Source: Rhizophagus irregularis
Lineage: Eukaryota; Glomeromycota; Glomeromycetes; Glomerales; Glomeraceae
Length of the DNA: 64,000 nt
Direction of reading: 5' to 3'
Assembly: GCF_026210795.1 (NCBI RefSeq)
Contig: NC_089431.1
Span: 5,394,001 to 5,458,000 of the forward strand
The translations under genes were made by a program, and so were the position numbers. The notes beneath the pieces were generated by a model. That model saw only the letters and a program-made list of their open reading frames with translations, had not been told where the DNA came from and ran no database searches. Each line of letters begins with the position of its first letter. Position 1 is the stretch's first letter. Of the stretch, positions 52,993 to 64,000 are shown piece by piece.

Positions 52993-53185
52993 CCCTATAA
53001 AAAAATGTAGATAAGGACCCCGAGCAATACATATATGATATATTGGTAATAAGAAAGGTCAAAAGTTTTATAATAGCTCTATAAAAAAAATTCTGGAAAA
53101 AGCTCCGATAAATGATCATTTTTCTAGTTTTTATTCCGAAGAAACTCAGACACGTGCTCATTTTTCTGAAAAATTTTTTATAGGG
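52993..53185. mobile_element. MITE, CCCTATAAAAA-end family (copy 3)
   Basis: The ends CCCTATAAAAAAAT and ATTTTTTATAGGG bound 193 bp, with TA next to both ends. The interior has opposite-facing CTCCGATAAATGATCATTTTTC-type words. It shares ends with the elements at 3408 and 6118, but the interior differs. Confidence 0.65.
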
Positions 53186-54114
53186 TAGCTCTACGCAAGG
53201 TTTTATAAGCAAACTCAACGTGTAACTTCATAAATTTCCCAAAAATAAGCAATCTAATCATATGATTTTATAATATTATATTTTGTACAAAAATTATTTG
53301 ATCAATTTTCTCACATTTATGATATTGCAACAAATGTTTCATTTTTTTAATAATATCATCTTAGGTAAAATATCCATCGCAGTAATTTTTTTTCATGCCC
53401 TATTAACTTTTGCATATTATTATCACTACGTTAGATGTTATATAATGTATTATTAGATAATGCAATAATAAGCAATATATGACTTTTCAAAAATTCTACG
53501 AAAATAACTGAAGCAAATAAAAAATGACATTATTAAAAAATATCATTAATTTTACGCAAATCCAATGGTTAAAACAGCATATGACTAGGCAAATGATCTT
53601 GTTACCTATACATGGGTCCTAGTAGATACTTTATATAATACGATTGCTGTTACCAAAGAGTGACGTGCTTAGTTACTGTACTTTTAAAAAAATCAATGTT
53701 AAATTTTGATATATAAAAGAATTCCACATCAATATGCACCAAAAATTTATTATAACTTAGACTAAGTTTATACGTTTCTAATTAAACTTCTAAAAATAAA
53801 ATTTATTATCATACAGATTAGCTTAGTCATAACAAGGAGTTTAAATAGCTCCATATTGCGACAACACCTTAATGTTAATAATGAATATTTATTGTTATAA
53901 ATAATAAATAATGTATAAGAAATTTTTAAATTTCAAAATTACAAGTTATGATACTAGCCTATTTTATTTATCTTGTAATTATTGATTCACTATTAAGAAT
54001 GCATTTTCCACATATAAATGCATAATTTTTAATATTCAAATCATGTAAATATAATGGGTTTATAAAACCTATAATGAAAATTTTTGTATGTATTTGGCGA
54101 AACCATGTTCACAA
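53186..54114. other. Intergenic, no gene seen
   Basis: AT-rich, without coding or repeat structure that I can support. Confidence 0.5.
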
Positions 54115-54548
54115 AAACAGGGCGGACATTCCCATATTATCACGATATTGCCGATAATATTATCACATAAAAAATACCGTTGAATTAATTGTTTCACAAA
54201 TTCTACATAATAATGTATAAAATTTTGATTTTATTTATTTTATTTTATTTATTGTTAATAAATTAGTTCTTAAAATAATTCATAAAGATTTTGTCAAATA
54301 TCAGACATATATTAATTTTACAATAATTGTAAACATTTATTTAATGATAACTTTCGGGTTATCAAAAATTATTCAGGTTTATTTTAACCACAAATTCTTG
54401 AATACCTAAATAGCATACTGTGAAAGTTTCAAGTTCGGCCCGAAGTTCTGTGGCTTGGCCCGAAGCTTCAAAGTCAAATTAGCAGATGATCAGCATATAT
54501 GTGAATTATTGAAAATTTCAACCTAAGGCTAATATGTCCGCCCTGTTT
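54115..54548. mobile_element. Non-autonomous element with perfect 8-bp target duplication
   Basis: The inverted ends AAACAGGGCGGACAT and ATGTCCGCCCTGTTT bound 434 bp. GTTCACAA is present directly on both sides (54107-54114 and 54549-54556). The 8-bp duplication suggests the hAT superfamily. The interior is AT-rich and non-coding. Confidence 0.75.
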
Positions 54549-54673
54549 GTTCACAAAACAATTAATGAATCCTCTTTGATTTGATTTGACATAATACTGT
54601 CAATGACGATGGCATTTTTTTTCTAAAAAAAAAAAAAAAAAAAAATTTTCTAAAGCGGCATGAAAAGAAACGA

Positions 54674-55067
54674 TTTATCGCTGTTTTCAAATTAGTGGGA
54701 CCCCCTGCATGTCACCCACTAAGGAAATCAGTTTTCGCAAATGTGGAAAACCCAGAATTTTTCTTAATAACTTTGTAGTAAAGGTCCGATTGCTAGTGAT
54801 TTCTGGAGGAAATCTCAGGAAATTCTCAATTATTCAAATAGTTTGCTTATAAGTGAGTGATAAAACTTTGTGTAACATAAACACTTTTTTATAAGCAAAC
54901 TACCTTTATAATTGAGAATTTCCCAAGATTTCCTCTGGAAATTGCTAATAATTGACTTTTTCCTACATAGTTATTCAGAAAAATTCTGGGGTTTTGCAAA
55001 TTTTTGGAAATCGATTTCCTTAGGGGTGACATACAGGGGGTTCCACTAATTTGAAAATAGCGATAAA
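54674..55067. mobile_element. Long foldback element
   Basis: Two arms of about 180 bases in opposite orientation surround a 35-base spacer near 54851-54888. The left arm starts TTTATCGCTGTTTTCAAATT; the right arm ends in its complement with scattered differences. Shared words include AGTGGGACCCCCTG, GTCACCC(A)CTAAGGAAATC and CTCAATTAT. It would form a long hairpin if transcribed. Target duplication not found. Confidence 0.7.
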
Positions 55068-55810
55068 TATATATGTTAACATTAATTTTTTGAAAAAAAA
55101 TTGTCAAATATAATAATAATAAAAAATTATTATATTATATCATTTCAAATCATTAAAAAAATTCTATTCTATATGTACAGTACAGATGTACTATAATGGT
55201 AATAATAAACTGAATCTTGAACGCGATTACTAATTCTTTAAAAAAAAAAGAATTCATATCTTTTTTTTTGATTTAGTTAAATTATTTTTTTTATTGGCTT
55301 TATAATTTCAATTTTAATATTATTTAATTTTGTTAGTAAAATCTATGTGAAATAAAATTGTATTTTTTAGTGATGTAATTATTATATTAAAATGTAAATT
55401 ATTGTTTGTTATATAGCTTAACAAGATTTCAGGAAAATCTGAAAATAATAAAAGTTTTTACTTAATATATTTTTAAAATTTTTATTGTATAAATGTTAAT
55501 TTTTAAATGAACGATAAATATTCTTAAATAATGATTAAGTAAATTTGCTTTATAACAAGAATGTTTTCATCTGTTAAAATTTAGTGTCAAATTAAATTTA
55601 GAATTGGCAAAACTTGATATGCCTATGATTGGCGTAATTCATTAACTTTTTTTTTCGTGTAAGATTGTATCCGCATTTTATTACCTATTTTATTTTTTCT
55701 AAATTAAAGTTAAAATAATTATAAAACCATTACACGTTACAACTAAAGTGTATCGAAAGCACAAAGTTTATGATTATAAATATTAATATATTAATTTTTT
55801 AAAATTATAT
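55068..55810. other. Intergenic, no gene seen
   Basis: Very AT-rich sequence with no supportable feature. Confidence 0.5.
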
Positions 55811-55955
55811 ATTATTGTATAGGGGAGGAGCAATATCACTTATTTTAGTATAGGTCAATGTATGATTGGTTTTAATTTTGCCACGTCAGTGGCAAAATTA
55901 GTAACCAATCATACATTGACCTATAAAATAGTGATTTTGCATCCTGTACAATAAT
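55811..55955. mobile_element. Palindromic MITE upstream of the recombinase gene
   Basis: Almost the whole 145 bp folds back. ATTATTGTA ends pair, and the arm TATAGGTCAATGTATGATTGG is matched by CCAATCATACATTGACCTATA around a GTGGCAAAATT / AATTTTGCCAC centre. It sits about 145 bases before the gene at 56099. Confidence 0.7.
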
Positions 55956-56098
55956 ATTATTATCATTTGGAACTGACCATAACATTTAAAAGCTTAAAAA
56001 AGTTTATTTAAAAGTTTAATTTTTTACTGTTTATATTGAAAAAATGATTTACAAATTATGCTTTTTTCTCTTGCTGACTCTTTAGTATTTTTATAATA

Positions 56099-57702
56099 AT
56101 GCCACCACAAAAATCTCAAAATAAAAGTAAAAAAGTAATATTTATTTGTATTCGTTTAGTTAATATTTTATTTTATTTTTTTTTTTGCATTTTATTAAAG
56201 ATTTTTTTTTAGAATAAAAAAACTTTCACATATGTGGCCCCTACTGAAGAAGAAATAAAAAGTATGCAAACAGCAGCTCGTGGCAAAGCTACACATAATT
56301 CTACAAGCACTTGGATTAATGTACTTGAAACTTTTCGTAAGGATATTGGATTACCTGGAAAAATAGATGATGTGAATTCTAAAGAAGAGTTAGAGCGTCA
56401 ACTTGTTTTATTTTTTGTTTCATGTAAGCAGCAAAATGGAGCTGAATATTCAGTACAATCAATAAAATTAGCAAGATTTGCTATTGCACGACATATCAAC
56501 ACATATTCTAAAATTCGTCCACAAGAAATTACAAATAAAAATATATATTCTGAATTATATAATGCAATTACTGGCAAGATCAAACTTTTAACTGATCAGG
56601 GATTAGGTGAAATACATGATGCAGATGCTTTTACTCAAGATGAGATTAGGAAAATTATTAATCATCCCACAATGCAACCAGATTCACCAAAAGGACTTAT
56701 ACGATGCATATTTTGGCATAATGCTTTTGAATTAGCTCTTCAAGGTGGAGAGCATTATAATCTAAACTCTAAAGATACAACAATTTAAAAAAAGAAAGGA
56801 TGGTGGTATTGATGTTACATTTTATAGATCTAAGTGTAATCAGAGATCTTTAAGTGAATCTAATTCTAAAGCTGAAGTAATTTCAATACCTGCTGATAAT
56901 GCTGTTATTCAAGATTATGAGCTTTATTTTAGTAAAAGACCACCAATTTGTGAAGATGCATTTTACTTGCAACCTTGCAACAATAATGAAGGTAATTATT
57001 TATTATGTAGTAATTTATTATTTTTTTTTACCTTTCTTTTAATTTCAAATAGTTGAGTTTACGGGTTATTGGTTCAAATCTGCTCAAATGGGAGAAAAAT
57101 TGGTAAAAGGACTTATGAAAGAAATTGCAACAATAACTGAAATCAATTGTGATAAAAGAAAGTTCACAAATCATAGTGGACGAAAAACCTTTATTCAAAT
57201 TTCAAAAAGTGAAGGAATTAGTGATAATGATGTGATGTCTGTGTCATGGCATAAAAATCCTCACTCTTTGGCTTATTATGAACGTCCCAAGTCTATATTG
57301 CAGCAAAATACATTATCGCAAATTAATTCTTTAATTTATAATGGTAAGAAAAGAATTGCACCTGTGGTTTTAATGTAAAAGTAATATACAATATATTTAT
57401 TATTTTTCTTTTCATTAGATACATTATTGTCAAATGACAAAACTGCAAATTCTTTTTCTTCAGCCTTAGAAATTTTTAATGGTAAGATTTAAATTATGAA
57501 CTAATAATTCTTATGGTATAAAAAATTTTATTTTTTTTTAGAATCACGGTCACCACTTCAGCAGCTCAACTCAAATGATTTAAACGAATTAAATGATGGT
57601 CAACAAAATAAAGAAATTAACGGAAATGACGAGACCATTAAAAAAATTCTCCATGGGAATGTTTTTCAGAATTGTAATATTACATTTAATGTGAATAAAT
57701 GA
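56099..57702 (+). pseudogene. DUF3504/Crypton-type tyrosine recombinase, frameshifted
   Basis: Five exons: 56099-56134, 56213-56991, 57053-57343, 57419-57481 and 57542-57702. Exon 2 loses frame near 56779-56790 (SKDTTI-stop, while the next frame continues FKKRKDGGIDVTFYRSKCNQ), again next to an A run. The protein has a Lys-rich start, an N-terminal DNA-binding-like helical region (residues about 20-150) and a catalytic domain. In the catalytic domain the first Arg box reads LALQGGEHY, with Gln (codon CAA, residue about 189) where the family has Arg. NHSGRKT (HxxR), SWHKN (second His) and the AYYERP Tyr are still present. The tail carries GNVFQNCNITFNV, common in these fungal proteins. Relatives include ZMYM2/KCTD1-type domesticated proteins and Crypton transposons. 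With both a frameshift and a missing catalytic Arg it is probably not an active recombinase. Confidence 0.75.
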
Positions 57703-58284
57703 TTTTTATACGAATTTTATTATATGTACACTTATAAATAGCTTATTTTAATAATATAAAGTATAAATAGCTTATATAAAGTATAAATGGTTTATTATGA
57801 TATTATAAAGTATAAATAAAATATCTAAAAATATAGTATGTTATGATCATATGTACCCGAACGATAATATGAAATATTATATCACCTATTAATAAAAAAA
57901 TTTATGTAATTAAAAAAAATATAATACCAGTCTTCAATTTGTTAAAAAATAAAAAAAAAAATTCGTCATGATTCCTTATTTATCTAAATGGGTTCACAAT
58001 GTTTCAATTAGGTAATGACAATAAAAAAAATGTGCGGCTGAAAAATCGCTAAATTTGATTGGTAGCGAATTGTTAGCCTCAGATGTGCATGATACATATT
58101 GTGCTCCGAGCATAACTTTACGACTTTACGTTCAATAATTTGTTTTAATAATTTTCATTTATTATAAAGTAAATAACAGTACTACACATATAACTAAAAT
58201 TACTGTAATTAACACATTTATTTCATAATTGATAAGTATGGAATCGTTGAAAAAGATATTCAAAAAAAGTCAAGTAATACTAGT
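57703..58284. other. Intergenic, no gene seen
   Basis: AT-rich spacer between the recombinase and kinase genes, including a few TATAAATAGCTTATA-type repeats at 57730-57800. Confidence 0.5.
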
Positions 58285-60106
58285 ATGGAAATTTTGAATA
58301 AAACATCCAAAGGAAAGCAAAGAAATTTATGGAAAGGTGTTGATTGGGATAAATATCAGGTAAATGCAATTTCACTTTAATAATTATTATAAATAATGTG
58401 ATTTAAAATGAATAAAATATATTTTAATCATTTATTTAGGTTCATGTTACTATTTCTTCTATTAATTCTGAAGAGATTGATGATAAAGTAATCTATATGG
58501 ACGATATAGAAAAAAGAAAAGAAGACTATGGTATATGTGGAGAATGTAATGAACCTGGTACAGGAGCATTTTGGTGTCAACATTGTAATGCTAAAAGATT
58601 TAAGGAAAATTTTAAAAATTGGACTAGTGGAAATAAAGATATTGATGAATTAATACAACATTCACAACTTAATGCTGTATATTGTTTAAAATGTCTTAAA
58701 TGGATACCTTATGAGAAATTTCAAAACGTCACTTATATTACCAGAGAAGGCTTTGGTAAAATTTATTCAGCTGAATTGCCTGAAGGATATATTGGTTATT
58801 GGGATATTGAAAATCAAAAATGGTACCGATACACAGTCAAAAAAATTGCAAAATGAGGTAACTAAATAGAAAATTAATTTATCGTGTTATATTTAAATTT
58901 ACATTATAATTTTCATTAAATTTTGAAAAAATTTTAATTATTAGATCAAATCTTATCTTCAGATTTATTTTCGGAATATTGCTTCCTGCTATGGAATAAC
59001 TCAAGATCCAAATACCAAAGATTATATGATGGTTTTATATTATTGTGAAAATGGAAATTTAAGAAATTTCTATTTAAATAAGTCCGATAATAATATAAAA
59101 CTTTATAGATTATCAAGAATTGCAAATGGACTGTTAAGTATCCATAATGCCGAAAAAGTCCATAAAGATTTTCATTCAGGTAATATATTGCATGGTGGGC
59201 CTATGTATATAAGTGATTTAGGAATGTGTCAACCAGCAAATAATAAAGAGAAATCAGATAAAAAAGAAGCAGTTTATGGAGTATTACCTTATATGGCACC
59301 AGAAGTTTTACATGGATATCAATATACAAAAGCAGCTGATATTTATTCATTTGGAATAATTATGAATGAGTACCTTTCTGAAGAAATTCCTTTTAATGAT
59401 ATTCCTCATGATCATATTTTAGCTGTTAAAATATGTAAAGGACTTAGACCAAAAATTTCTGAACATATTCCAAAATTCCTTGTAGATTTAATTATGAAAT
59501 GTTGGGATGCTAAAGCAGAAAATAGACCATCTGCTAAAGAATTATATCAAATATTAAAAATATGGGAGGAAACAGAATTCGATGATGATGAAATTTATTC
59601 TCAAATGATTAATTATGAAAAAATTAGGGAAATAAAATTTAAAAACAGATCAAATGAAAATAAGTCTGAAAGTATTAAAACTCATCCTCAGGCGATCTAT
59701 ACAAGTAGACTTTTAAATTTCAAAAATCTTCCAGAACCAGTAAATTCATCAGATCTATCATCATTTCAAGTTATTTCAGGTAAGTCAATTTTAATCATGA
59801 AAAATTCTAATTCAAGTTTTAACAATATTCCAATCTTTTTTAATAATAGATGATGAACCATCAGTGTCAGCAAATCTAAGTAAATATAATCATCAATACT
59901 TTTTGTATTTATAAATTATATTTTATTTTAACATCATATTGTTATTTAATTTATAGTTTCAGAATGTTTTGACGTTCAATTTAGCGAATCAGGTAAAATA
60001 ATATTGTTATTTATTAACGTCTAATTCGTCTAATTTTTATTTAATATTTCTAATAATAATAGATCTCAATGAAATTAATCAAGATAATTTGAATGATGAG
60101 TCTTAA
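58285..60106 (+). pseudogene. TKL-type protein kinase gene, broken N-lobe
   Basis: Exons read 58285-58359 and 58440-58856 (stop), then 58963-59779, 59850-59879, 59957-59992 and 60063-60106, the last four joining in phase. The first part holds the Cys-rich module typical of these fungal kinases (CGECNEPGTGAFWCQHCNAKRF), then WIPYEKFQNVTYI and a glycine loop GFGKIYSAELPEGYI. It ends KKIAK-stop where VALK and helix C should follow. The second part resumes at FRNIASCYGITQDP and runs through VHKDFHSGNIL (catalytic loop), SDLGMC (DFG equivalent) and MAPEVL to a C-terminal acidic tail. About 30 residues, including the beta-3 Lys region and the helix C Glu, are absent, and the 106 bases between the parts do not encode them. 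An unusual splice could still bridge the halves, but the product would lack ATP-binding residues. Confidence 0.7.
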
Positions 60107-61265
60107 ATTATTAGTAAGTTTTTTCGAGAATAATCAGAATATTATTTAATAAATTTAAAGATAATATTTAAAAATTTTTTATTTAACTTAGTTTATATTT
60201 TTATTTATATCTTAGTGGAAATTTTTATGGTAGGAATTAATAAATATATATATTTAATAATATCTTATTTTTATGTTAAAAAGAGACGCTCAACTATGTT
60301 AGAAAGAGAAATGCTTGATTATTCTGATATCATGATAAAAAAATTATTGGTAGAAAATTTTAGATTAGCTTGTCTATTAATCATTAAGAGAACTTGAAAT
60401 TGGTTACAAACAAACAAATAATTTTAAATTTCTTATTCTTTACAGTATATTTAAAAGCTATTTATTTTTTAATATTTTTATTAACCTTTATTTTTTATCT
60501 GAATAAGTTTTTAAATAAAAATTTCTTTTATTTTAAAGTTATTTAAGACTTAAATTGATCCATCTAAAATTATTTTGAGGTGGTTTAAAAAAAATCGTAC
60601 ATTTTTAATCGTATCCGCAGTAATTGCCTATTCACAATCTTAATAAATTAATCGAAATTCGGTCTAGTAAGAACTTTTAAAGAATTAGTTCTCCTGCGAT
60701 AATTTATCTAATTGATTATTAGCCAGTTTACTGACAAAAGTATTGGATTATATAGATCACACCATTCACAGAATCACGGACTATCGGATCAAAATTAATA
60801 ACTACAAATAAAACAAGAGGTGTTTGTTGATTGATATATTATTATAAATATTACTATTTAATTTTGCAACTTAAAAAAATTATTTTTAATCTACCCATTT
60901 AAAATTTGTCATAAAACCTTAAATTTTTCTATCCATGTAATAATAAACAAATATCGTGTAAAAATGCACTTAAAACTTTTCCATTATCAGTTTTGATCCG
61001 CATCCCAAATAGAGTCAATAAAATTACTTGGTTTCCTCGGAATCCACCTAAATCCGTTTATTTAATTTGCTCTCGTCGATAAATATTTAAAATTACTCTG
61101 ATTAGAATAATATTTAATGGTTCAATAATATACACTTTTATATACTGAGAGGTACGTTTTTGTATACTGAGAGATATCAAGGTTATTAGCGAGAGATTGT
61201 ACCATAAAAAGATCACTTAATTTGCGTTAGAATTTTATACCGGATTATTTGATATACAAGTTATA
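60107..61265. other. Intergenic, no gene seen
   Basis: AT-rich. A short open frame at 60215-60397 follows the kinase but has no recognisable motif. Confidence 0.45.
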
Positions 61266-61443
61266 CACAGTGAAATTCTATATAATGGAACCATCCGTTC
61301 CATTAGTAAAATTTGTCAAAAATCCGTTATATCAAGAATTCCGATATATATATCGAGGTTAAATTAATTATACAATTCCGATATATCAAGATTTTACTTA
61401 TGATCCGTTATATCGAAGTTCTGATACATCAAATTTCACTGTG
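61266..61443. mobile_element. Pogo/Tigger-like MITE
   Basis: The inverted ends CACAGTGAAATT and AATTTCACTGTG are flanked by TA on both sides (61264-61265, 61444-61445). The interior repeats CCGTTATATC and CCGATATAT(C) words with TCGAGGTT, typical of the subterminal parts of pogo-type elements. The element is 178 bp and non-coding. Confidence 0.7.
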
Positions 61444-62345
61444 TAGGATAGTAAAGAGAATATTATGAAATTACTAATATAGAAGATATTACCTGTTACT
61501 CGAAAACAACACTCGTATATAAGTACTTCGCTTAACGTATTTACTAGAAGCGGCAGTGCGTCACGCTTCAATAATGGAAATGATTAGGTCATTTGACAAC
61601 CTCTGAATAACCCAGGTCATTTAGTCATTTACAAATATTAGCTAAATTTAAGTTTAATGTAATAATGGGCCATAATTAGAAGACACTAATGACACAAATG
61701 ACACACGAACAATCATTTGACTTGATGTCATTTAGATCACTTGCCATCACTGCTGCCATACTGTTTATGTGAAGGAAGTCTAGAAATTTTAGAAATTTAT
61801 TATATTTTTTTTATTATATTTATAATATCATTAATTTCTTTGTAAATTTGGACAATGGTAAATTGGCTGATATGACTATTAAGTTGTAGTTACAAGACGA
61901 TTTTCATATTTTTTTATAGAATTAAGAAATGCATTGTTAAGAAAATATGAGATATCACGCTCCGTCTAAGATCCCAGGCTAATTATTATACTGACTTCAC
62001 TCGTAATTAATCAAATCTGATTTAAGAGTTTAACACATTTGGTTTCTTTTAACTTACTAACGTTAAAAATACAGGGAATATTAACGTTAAATTTATAAAA
62101 GTTTCATCATTATTCCTTTTATTTGTTGACAAAATTCTTCGCAAATAAAGAAAACGATAACTTAAGGTGACCGTATGAGAAAGAAACACTTTTATATAAG
62201 GTTACATTGCCAATTTATTTTATAATTTATCTTTTATTCAATATGAGGTAATAAATCTGCAATAACAAATTCTCAAAAAATCTATATAAACCTATGTACT
62301 GAAGCAAATAAATTTAATTTTCATAATTTTCAATATATACTAATA
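61444..62345. other. Intergenic, no gene seen
   Basis: The 3' side of the F-box gene. Several ATGACACAAATGACACA and TCATTTGAC-type words occur at 61580-61740 without clear ends. Confidence 0.45.
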
Positions 62346-64000
62346 TTAGTAAATTGGTTCAATAAAACTTCTTTTAAAAGGTTCAGGATTATCATCAATT
62401 GTGAATAAATTCCTGGCTTCTTCTAATACATCTTTTGAAAGTTTTTGATAACAAAAATAACGATATGAAGTTATAATTGAGTATCTAAAAACTTTTAAGG
62501 AATTATTTTTACTTCTAGCATAATCTATGATTGTATTTAATATATCATCATGAATACAAGAACCCATACAAATACTAACTTCTTTAAGTTCACATTGCAT
62601 ATTTTGAAATAAAGTTCTCAATATTGTAACAATCATAGATGAATCAATCTCCAAAATTTCCAAAATTTGTAAAGAAGAAGAAAATGAAAGAGCCAATTCA
62701 GAAATTTGAGTAATTTTAAGATAATTATCCCAATCCAACTTTAAGAAAATAAGATGATTTAAACTTTTCAAAAATGAAATGATAGCACAAAGTTCTTTTT
62801 GAAATATTCTAAGAAAAAGATGAGTAATATTTGTACAAAATGGAAGAATTAATTTTGTGATATTAATAATACTAGAATGAGTAATATATTTATCATAATA
62901 AAGGGTTTTAATATCATTATTTGACATTAAAATAATTCTTTTGAATAAGGTAAGAACAGGAAGATAAGAGATTGTAATATGAAAATTCTTAAGATTATTC
63001 AATTTTGATTTAATAGGTTTATTTAATTCTGAAATATCAGTACTTTTATTACAATAAAAACTACTAAGTTCAATTGTTTCCAGATTTGAACAATGATCCA
63101 ATATACTAATAATTATAGTAAAATTACGTATTTCATATAATTTTAAATGAGTTAAAGATTGAGAATTATTTTTAATAAAATTTTTATCCTTCATAAAACA
63201 AGGCATTTCCAAAGATTTCAAATTATCCAATGAAATAATGAAAGAACTTAATATATCTAATAATTTATTAAATTCATTATCAAGTTTTTTTAATTTTTGT
63301 TGTTTAAATTCTTTCTTTGTAAATATTAATTGAATGTGTTTTATATTTTTATTATATTCAGAAATGATTTTAGTAAGTTTTGTTGCATTCTTTTGAATAA
63401 ATTTTAAAATTTCTAACTTTTTTACATCAAATCTAAATCCAAATCCAAAAGTGAATTTGTTGATATTTGATAAAACATATCCAAGAATTTTATCATCAAA
63501 AGAACTCATATCTATCTGATTTCTTTCATCATTCAAATCAACATTCAAGTATTTAAAATTACTTTGATTATTAAAAAATAATTTTTCCATAAAAGGATTA
63601 AGAATATGAACAACGCTATTAATTCGATTTTCTGTAGCTGGAGCGGAATAATATTGATAAAGGAAAGATCTCATTGATGTTTGTATATTAAATATTTCAA
63701 ATTCTTGAAGAAAACTTGGGTAATTAATAAAAGGTTTTGGAAAGTTAAAATCAGATTTACGAAAGAATGTTGTGACCTGCTTTTTTTCTTGATCATCAAG
63801 ACAAGAAAAATATGTTCGAAAGATGAGGCTCATTTTATTCTCATCTTGTTTAACATGTTTAAATGGATTTCTCCAAAGTATACGTACAACAACTTGACAA
63901 TAATCTCTATTTAAAACGACACATGAATGTAATGTTTTAATATCATGAATAATGTACTGTACAATCTCATATATACAGTCAGCTGGTAAATTTACTACAA
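62346..64000 (-). CDS. F-box protein with leucine-rich-like repeats (5' end outside window)
   Basis: One continuous frame from the window edge to TAA at 62346-62348 gives 550 visible residues. It opens with an F-box: NLPADCIYEIVQYI, KTLHSCVVLNRDYC and VRILWRNPF within the first 45 residues. The rest, to residue 550, consists of degenerate leucine/isoleucine-rich repeats (LKSLEMPCF, LTHLKLYEI, LETIELSSF, LIFLKLDWD). F-box proteins usually join SKP1-cullin E3 ligases and choose substrates through the repeats; the substrate is unknown. This is a large family in Glomeromycotina. No stop or frameshift was seen, and only a few N-terminal residues should be missing. The start lies beyond position 64000. 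Confidence 0.85.
   Translation of the reverse strand, partial: VVNLPADCIYEIVQYIIHDIKTLHSCVVLNRDYCQVVVRILWRNPFKHVKQDENKMSLIFRTYFSCLDDQEKKQVTTFFRKSDFNFPKPFINYPSFLQEFEIFNIQTSMRSFLYQYYSAPATENRINSVVHILNPFMEKLFFNNQSNFKYLNVDLNDERNQIDMSSFDDKILGYVLSNINKFTFGFGFRFDVKKLEILKFIQKNATKLTKIISEYNKNIKHIQLIFTKKEFKQQKLKKLDNEFNKLLDILSSFIISLDNLKSLEMPCFMKDKNFIKNNSQSLTHLKLYEIRNFTIIISILDHCSNLETIELSSFYCNKSTDISELNKPIKSKLNNLKNFHITISYLPVLTLFKRIILMSNNDIKTLYYDKYITHSSIINITKLILPFCTNITHLFLRIFQKELCAIISFLKSLNHLIFLKLDWDNYLKITQISELALSFSSSLQILEILEIDSSMIVTILRTLFQNMQCELKEVSICMGSCIHDDILNTIIDYARSKNNSLKVFRYSIITSYRYFCYQKLSKDVLEEARNLFTIDDNPEPFKRSFIEPIY

Overview
The window is about three-quarters A+T, with small genes split by short GT..AG introns and very large repeat-filled spaces. 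Protein families point to an arbuscular mycorrhizal fungus (Glomeromycotina, Rhizophagus-like): BTB-BACK-TLDc proteins, a TKL-type kinase with the typical N-terminal Cys-rich module, F-box proteins, a FAR1/MULE transposase relic, a DUF3504-type tyrosine recombinase and an RNF213-like giant AAA+ protein. Family assignments rest on recognised motifs, not on a search. Exon maps were built by hand from splice signals and reading phase.

Layout. 0-9 kb: transposon debris (a decayed LINE RNase H/zinc-binding end on the minus strand, several MITEs including one nested inside another, and a probable Helitron 3' end). 9.2-12.4 kb (+): a seven-exon gene for a 921-residue secreted/membrane protein. 13.5-15.0 kb (-): a BTB-TLDc pseudogene. 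16.8 kb (-): a Cys-rich exon. 18.3-21.5 kb: two adjacent Helitron-like elements. 21.7-23.2 kb (+): an intact BTB-BACK-TLDc gene, divergently oriented from its pseudogene. 24.4-25.8 kb: a FAR1/MULE transposase relic.

26.1-38.7 kb (-): a thirteen-exon gene for a 3895-residue RNF213/mysterin-like protein, the best-supported and largest gene here. It has an N-terminal carbohydrate-binding-like domain and two AAA+ ATPase modules. I see no RING finger, and the second ATPase site is altered. 40-45 kb: repeats and a doubtful small gene. 45.3-45.7 kb (-): a small gene with two frameshifts. 46.2-47.8 kb (-): an eight-exon seven-transmembrane receptor. Its upstream side is a threefold tandem repeat of about 0.8-1 kb units (47.9-50.5 kb), with a MITE in only one unit.

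50.5-55.9 kb: two non-autonomous hAT-like elements, a CCCTATAAAAA MITE and two foldback elements. 56.1-57.7 kb (+): a tyrosine recombinase gene with a frameshift and a missing first catalytic Arg. 58.3-60.1 kb (+): a kinase gene broken in its N-lobe. 62.3-64 kb (-): an F-box gene running off the right edge.

The genes do not form a pathway. The intact ones look like signalling and ubiquitin-related members of expanded fungal families, placed among decayed paralogues and non-autonomous transposons. No rRNA, complete tRNA or CRISPR array was seen.
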